Origin: Psychromarinibacter halotolerans
GTDB lineage: Bacteria > Pseudomonadota > Alphaproteobacteria > Rhodobacterales > Rhodobacteraceae
Assembly: GCF_029168315.1 (NCBI RefSeq)
Contig: NZ_JARGYD010000018.1
Location: forward strand, 1 to 34,098
Reading direction: 5' to 3'
DNA: 34,098 bases
A program made the translations under genes and the position numbers. Shown piece by piece: positions 31,985-34,098 of the stretch; position 1 is the first letter of the stretch, and every line of letters begins with the position of its first letter. The notes beneath the pieces are model-generated. The model searched no databases. It saw only the letters and a program-made list of their open reading frames with translations, and was not told where the DNA came from.

Positions 31985-33016
31985 ATGAGCGGCGCAGGCG
32001 GCTTGCTACCGGACAGGCATCCCACGGGGGACTTCTTCGTCTGCGACGTGTTCGCGGTCCTGCCCAAGGACGACCTCGCGTCGATGGAACACCCGATCTT
32101 TTCGCTGGCCACCCGGCCCGACCGCAGTGTGCTGTCCTACACCCACAACGGCGCCTCGGTCGAGATCACCCCTAGCGTGAAGGGCCGGGCGACGATCCAC
32201 GACAAGGACATCCTGATCTATTGCGTCAGCCAGCTGGTCGCGGCGCTGAACGCGGGCCGCGCGGTCAGCCGCACGCTGCACCTGAAGGCGCACGACCTGC
32301 TGGTCGCCACCAACCGCGAGACCAGCGGCGACGCCTATCGCCGCCTGCGCGAGGCCTTCGAGCGGCTGGCGGGCACCCGCATCACCACCAACATCACCAC
32401 CGGCCCGAAGGACGCCCGCGTCGAGGTGACCAGCGGCTTCGGCCTGATCGAAAGCTGGGAGATCCTGCGCAAGGCGCCCGGATCGGGCAGGGGAGCGGGC
32501 CGCATGGTCTCGGTCGCCGTCACGCTGTCGGAATGGCTGTTCCGCGCGGTGCAGGCGCGGTCGGTGCTGACCCTGTCGCGCGATTACTTCCGGCTGCGCA
32601 AGCCGCTGGAGCGGCGGATCTACGAACTGGCCCGCAAGCACTGCGGCCACCAGCCCGCGTGGCGCGTGTCGGTCGAGGTGCTGCACAAGAAATCCGGCTC
32701 GGCCAGCCCGCGCCGGGTGTTCCGCGCCATGCTGCGCGAGATGATCGCCAGCGACCACCTGCCGGGCTACCGGCTGGAGGAAGAGCCGGGCGACATCCTG
32801 TGCGTCCGCCCGCGCCGCCGCGACACCGCCGGGGCAGGGGGGCCGGTGCTGTCGGCCGCCACGCTGGAAGAGGCCCGCGCCCGCGCCCCCGGCTGGGACG
32901 TGCACGGGCTGGAGGCCGAGTGGCGCGCCTGGTGGGAGGACACCGGTCGCCCCCGCCTGCGCGCGCCGGACCGCGCCTTCCTTGGCTGGCTGACCAAGCG
33001 GCTGGGGAATTCGTGA
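31985..33016 (+). CDS. repA: plasmid replication initiator protein A (RPA/RepA family)
   Basis: A 343-residue initiator. The sequence GGLLPDRHPTGDFFVCDVF near the start, then MEHPIFSLATRPD, and VEITPSVKGRATIHDKDILI followed by YCVSQLVAALN, then KAHDLLVATNRETSGDAYRR and DYFRLRKPLERRIYELARKH, are typical of the RPA replication-initiator family of alphaproteobacterial plasmids (Rhodobacterales RepA-type). Two winged-helix domains are expected. The C-terminal part adds a Gly/Ala linker and a small domain ending FLGWLTKRLGNS. The ATG at 31985 is preceded by GGGACAGG. It is divergent from parA; the iterons and DnaA box lie in its upstream region. Confidence 0.9.
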   Translation: MSGAGGLLPDRHPTGDFFVCDVFAVLPKDDLASMEHPIFSLATRPDRSVLSYTHNGASVEITPSVKGRATIHDKDILIYCVSQLVAALNAGRAVSRTLHLKAHDLLVATNRETSGDAYRRLREAFERLAGTRITTNITTGPKDARVEVTSGFGLIESWEILRKAPGSGRGAGRMVSVAVTLSEWLFRAVQARSVLTLSRDYFRLRKPLERRIYELARKHCGHQPAWRVSVEVLHKKSGSASPRRVFRAMLREMIASDHLPGYRLEEEPGDILCVRPRRRDTAGAGGPVLSAATLEEARARAPGWDVHGLEAEWRAWWEDTGRPRLRAPDRAFLGWLTKRLGNS

Positions 33017-33095
33017 GGCGCGGCGGACAGTGAGGGGCCGGCGCAACGATTGCCGCGAATATGTCGGAAGATCACAACCTTGAGGAAAGTGTCCC

Positions 33096-33124
33096 TTGGT
33101 CGGGCGCGGGCGCGCGCCTATAGT
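33096..33124 (+). promoter_or_regulatory. sigma70-like promoter of the tail-fibre-like gene
   Basis: TTGGTC (33096-33101) and TATAGT (33119-33124) are separated by exactly 17 bp, about 55 bp upstream of the ATG at 33182. It is one of the best promoter matches in the window. Confidence 0.55.
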
Positions 33125-33181
33125 TTGCGTCGCACCGCGGGGGCCTTTCGGCGGTCGGCAGGGACAAGAAGGGAAATGGGC

Positions 33182-34098
33182 ATGATCCGGACAACGAAAC
33201 ACACGATCCGCGGGCTTGCGATTACGGCGACGGCATTGTCGGGCGCGCTGACGGGCAGCGCGGCGCTGGCGGACCAGGTGTTCATCGAGGATCTGATCGT
33301 TCAGGGATCGGCCTGTATCGGCGTCGACTGCGTCAACGGCGAGAACTTCGGCTTCGACACGATCCGGCTGAAAGAGAACAACCTGCGGATCCGGTTCGAC
33401 GACACCTCGAACTCCGGTTCGTTTCCCAATGTCGACTGGCAGCTGACCATCAACGAGACCGCGAACGGCGGGCTCAACAAGTTCTCGATCGACGACATCA
33501 CCAACAACCGCACCCCGTTTACCGTGGAAGCGGCGGCGCCGACGCATTCGCTGTATATCGACGACGGCGGCCGCATCGGTCTGGGCACCGCGTCGCCGGT
33601 GGTCGAAATGCACATCGTGGACGGCGACTCGCCGACCCTGCGGCTGCAGCAGGACGGGTCGTCGGGCTTCACCCCCCAGACCTGGGACGTGGCCGGCAAC
33701 GAAGCCAATTTCTTCATCCGCGACGTGACCGGCGGCAGCCGGCTGCCCTTCAAGATCAAACCGGGTGCGCCCACCGACGCGCTGTTCGTGGCCGCCGACG
33801 GCGACATCGGCCTTGGTGTCACCAACCCCGAGGACAACCTGCATATCTACGACAACGACGGCACCGCGAGCCTGCGGCTGGACGACGGGTCGGATGGCGA
33901 CGACCTGCAGTTCGTCCTGTCGGGCGACAAGCTGTTCATCGCCTTCGAGAACACCATCGGGTCGGAACTGACGATCCGGCAGAACGGACAGGTCGAGGTC
34001 GGGCTGGGCGATCTCGAGGTCAACAACGGCCACAATCTGGTGCTGGCCGGCGGCGGCAGCGTCGTGGTGAACGGCACCACGCTGAACGTGCCCGACTA
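33182..34098 (+). CDS. secreted tail-fibre-like repeat protein (cut by window end)
   Basis: The frame is open from ATG 33182 to the window end (305 codons visible), so the C-terminus is missing. The first 30 residues, MIRTTKHTIRGLAITATALS and onward to the Ala-x-Ala site before DQVFIEDL, form a good signal peptide. Two copies of IGLG-x-x-x-P-x-x-x-xHI-x-D-x-D (RIGLGTASPVVEMHIVDGDS and DIGLGVTNPEDNLHIYDNDG) match repeats seen in tail-fibre and other surface proteins, often upstream of intramolecular chaperone (S74) domains; whether one follows lies outside the window. Two Cys (ACIGVDC) near the N-terminus may form a disulfide. ATG at 33176 in frame is an alternative; AAGGG precedes 33182 at a better distance. 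Confidence 0.7.
   Translation, partial: MIRTTKHTIRGLAITATALSGALTGSAALADQVFIEDLIVQGSACIGVDCVNGENFGFDTIRLKENNLRIRFDDTSNSGSFPNVDWQLTINETANGGLNKFSIDDITNNRTPFTVEAAAPTHSLYIDDGGRIGLGTASPVVEMHIVDGDSPTLRLQQDGSSGFTPQTWDVAGNEANFFIRDVTGGSRLPFKIKPGAPTDALFVAADGDIGLGVTNPEDNLHIYDNDGTASLRLDDGSDGDDLQFVLSGDKLFIAFENTIGSELTIRQNGQVEVGLGDLEVNNGHNLVLAGGGSVVVNGTTLNVPD

Overview
The window is GC-rich DNA that looks like part of an extrachromosomal replicon (plasmid or chromid) of a Rhodobacterales/Rhodobacteraceae alphaproteobacterium. The main reasons are a replication initiator resembling the RPA/RepA family of that order (31985-33016), a divergent parA-parB pair (31472-28871), a plasmid-borne MucR/Ros regulator, and several serralysin/RTX proteins. 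No transposase, tRNA, rRNA or CRISPR array was seen. The affiliation comes from protein resemblance only.

Layout. 1-4763: end of a probable sulfotransferase, UDP-glucose 6-dehydrogenase, and a large RTX protein with unusual His/Lys-rich repeats. 4773-7341 (minus): sulfotransferase, FkbM methyltransferase and a KpsM-type ABC permease. 7507-9816 (plus): KpsE-like and KpsT-like capsule export proteins. 9834-10494: an AbrB-Doc toxin-antitoxin pair with its own promoter. 10511-11880 (minus): a glycosyltransferase-like protein and a 70-aa gene. 12013-15109 (plus): a three-gene operon with 4-bp overlaps, encoding CMP-nonulosonate synthetase fused to a HAD phosphatase, a GT42-like sialyltransferase, and an AGE-family epimerase. 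15117-19737 (minus): two paralogous serralysin-type metalloproteases and a small exported protein. 20449-22362: WbpM/CapD-type dehydratase. 22535-24109: a globin-coupled methyl-accepting chemotaxis protein. 24237-28065: a GT4, two GT2 glycosyltransferases and NeuB. 28282-33016: MucR, terminator, ParB, ParA, origin and RepA. 33182-end: a secreted tail-fibre-like protein that runs off the window.

Together the genes suggest a Kps-type ABC-exported surface polysaccharide that contains sialic acid or a related nonulosonate and uronic acid, and is possibly sulfated and methylated. Precursors would come from Ugd, the CapD-like dehydratase, AGE, NeuB and NeuA-HAD. Assembly would use the GT42, GT4 and GT2 enzymes, decoration the sulfotransferases and FkbM, and export KpsM/T/E. 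MucR next to the partition genes is a plausible regulator. The partition and replication module is unusually readable: three perfect 20-bp palindromes that look like parS lie on both sides of parB and between parA and parB, and the parA-repA gap holds three exact 22-bp-period iterons plus a perfect DnaA box.

The points most worth following up are the plasmid-borne sialylation operon, the NeuA-HAD fusion combined with a NeuB that lacks its SAF domain, the parS/iteron architecture, and the His/Lys RTX repeats.
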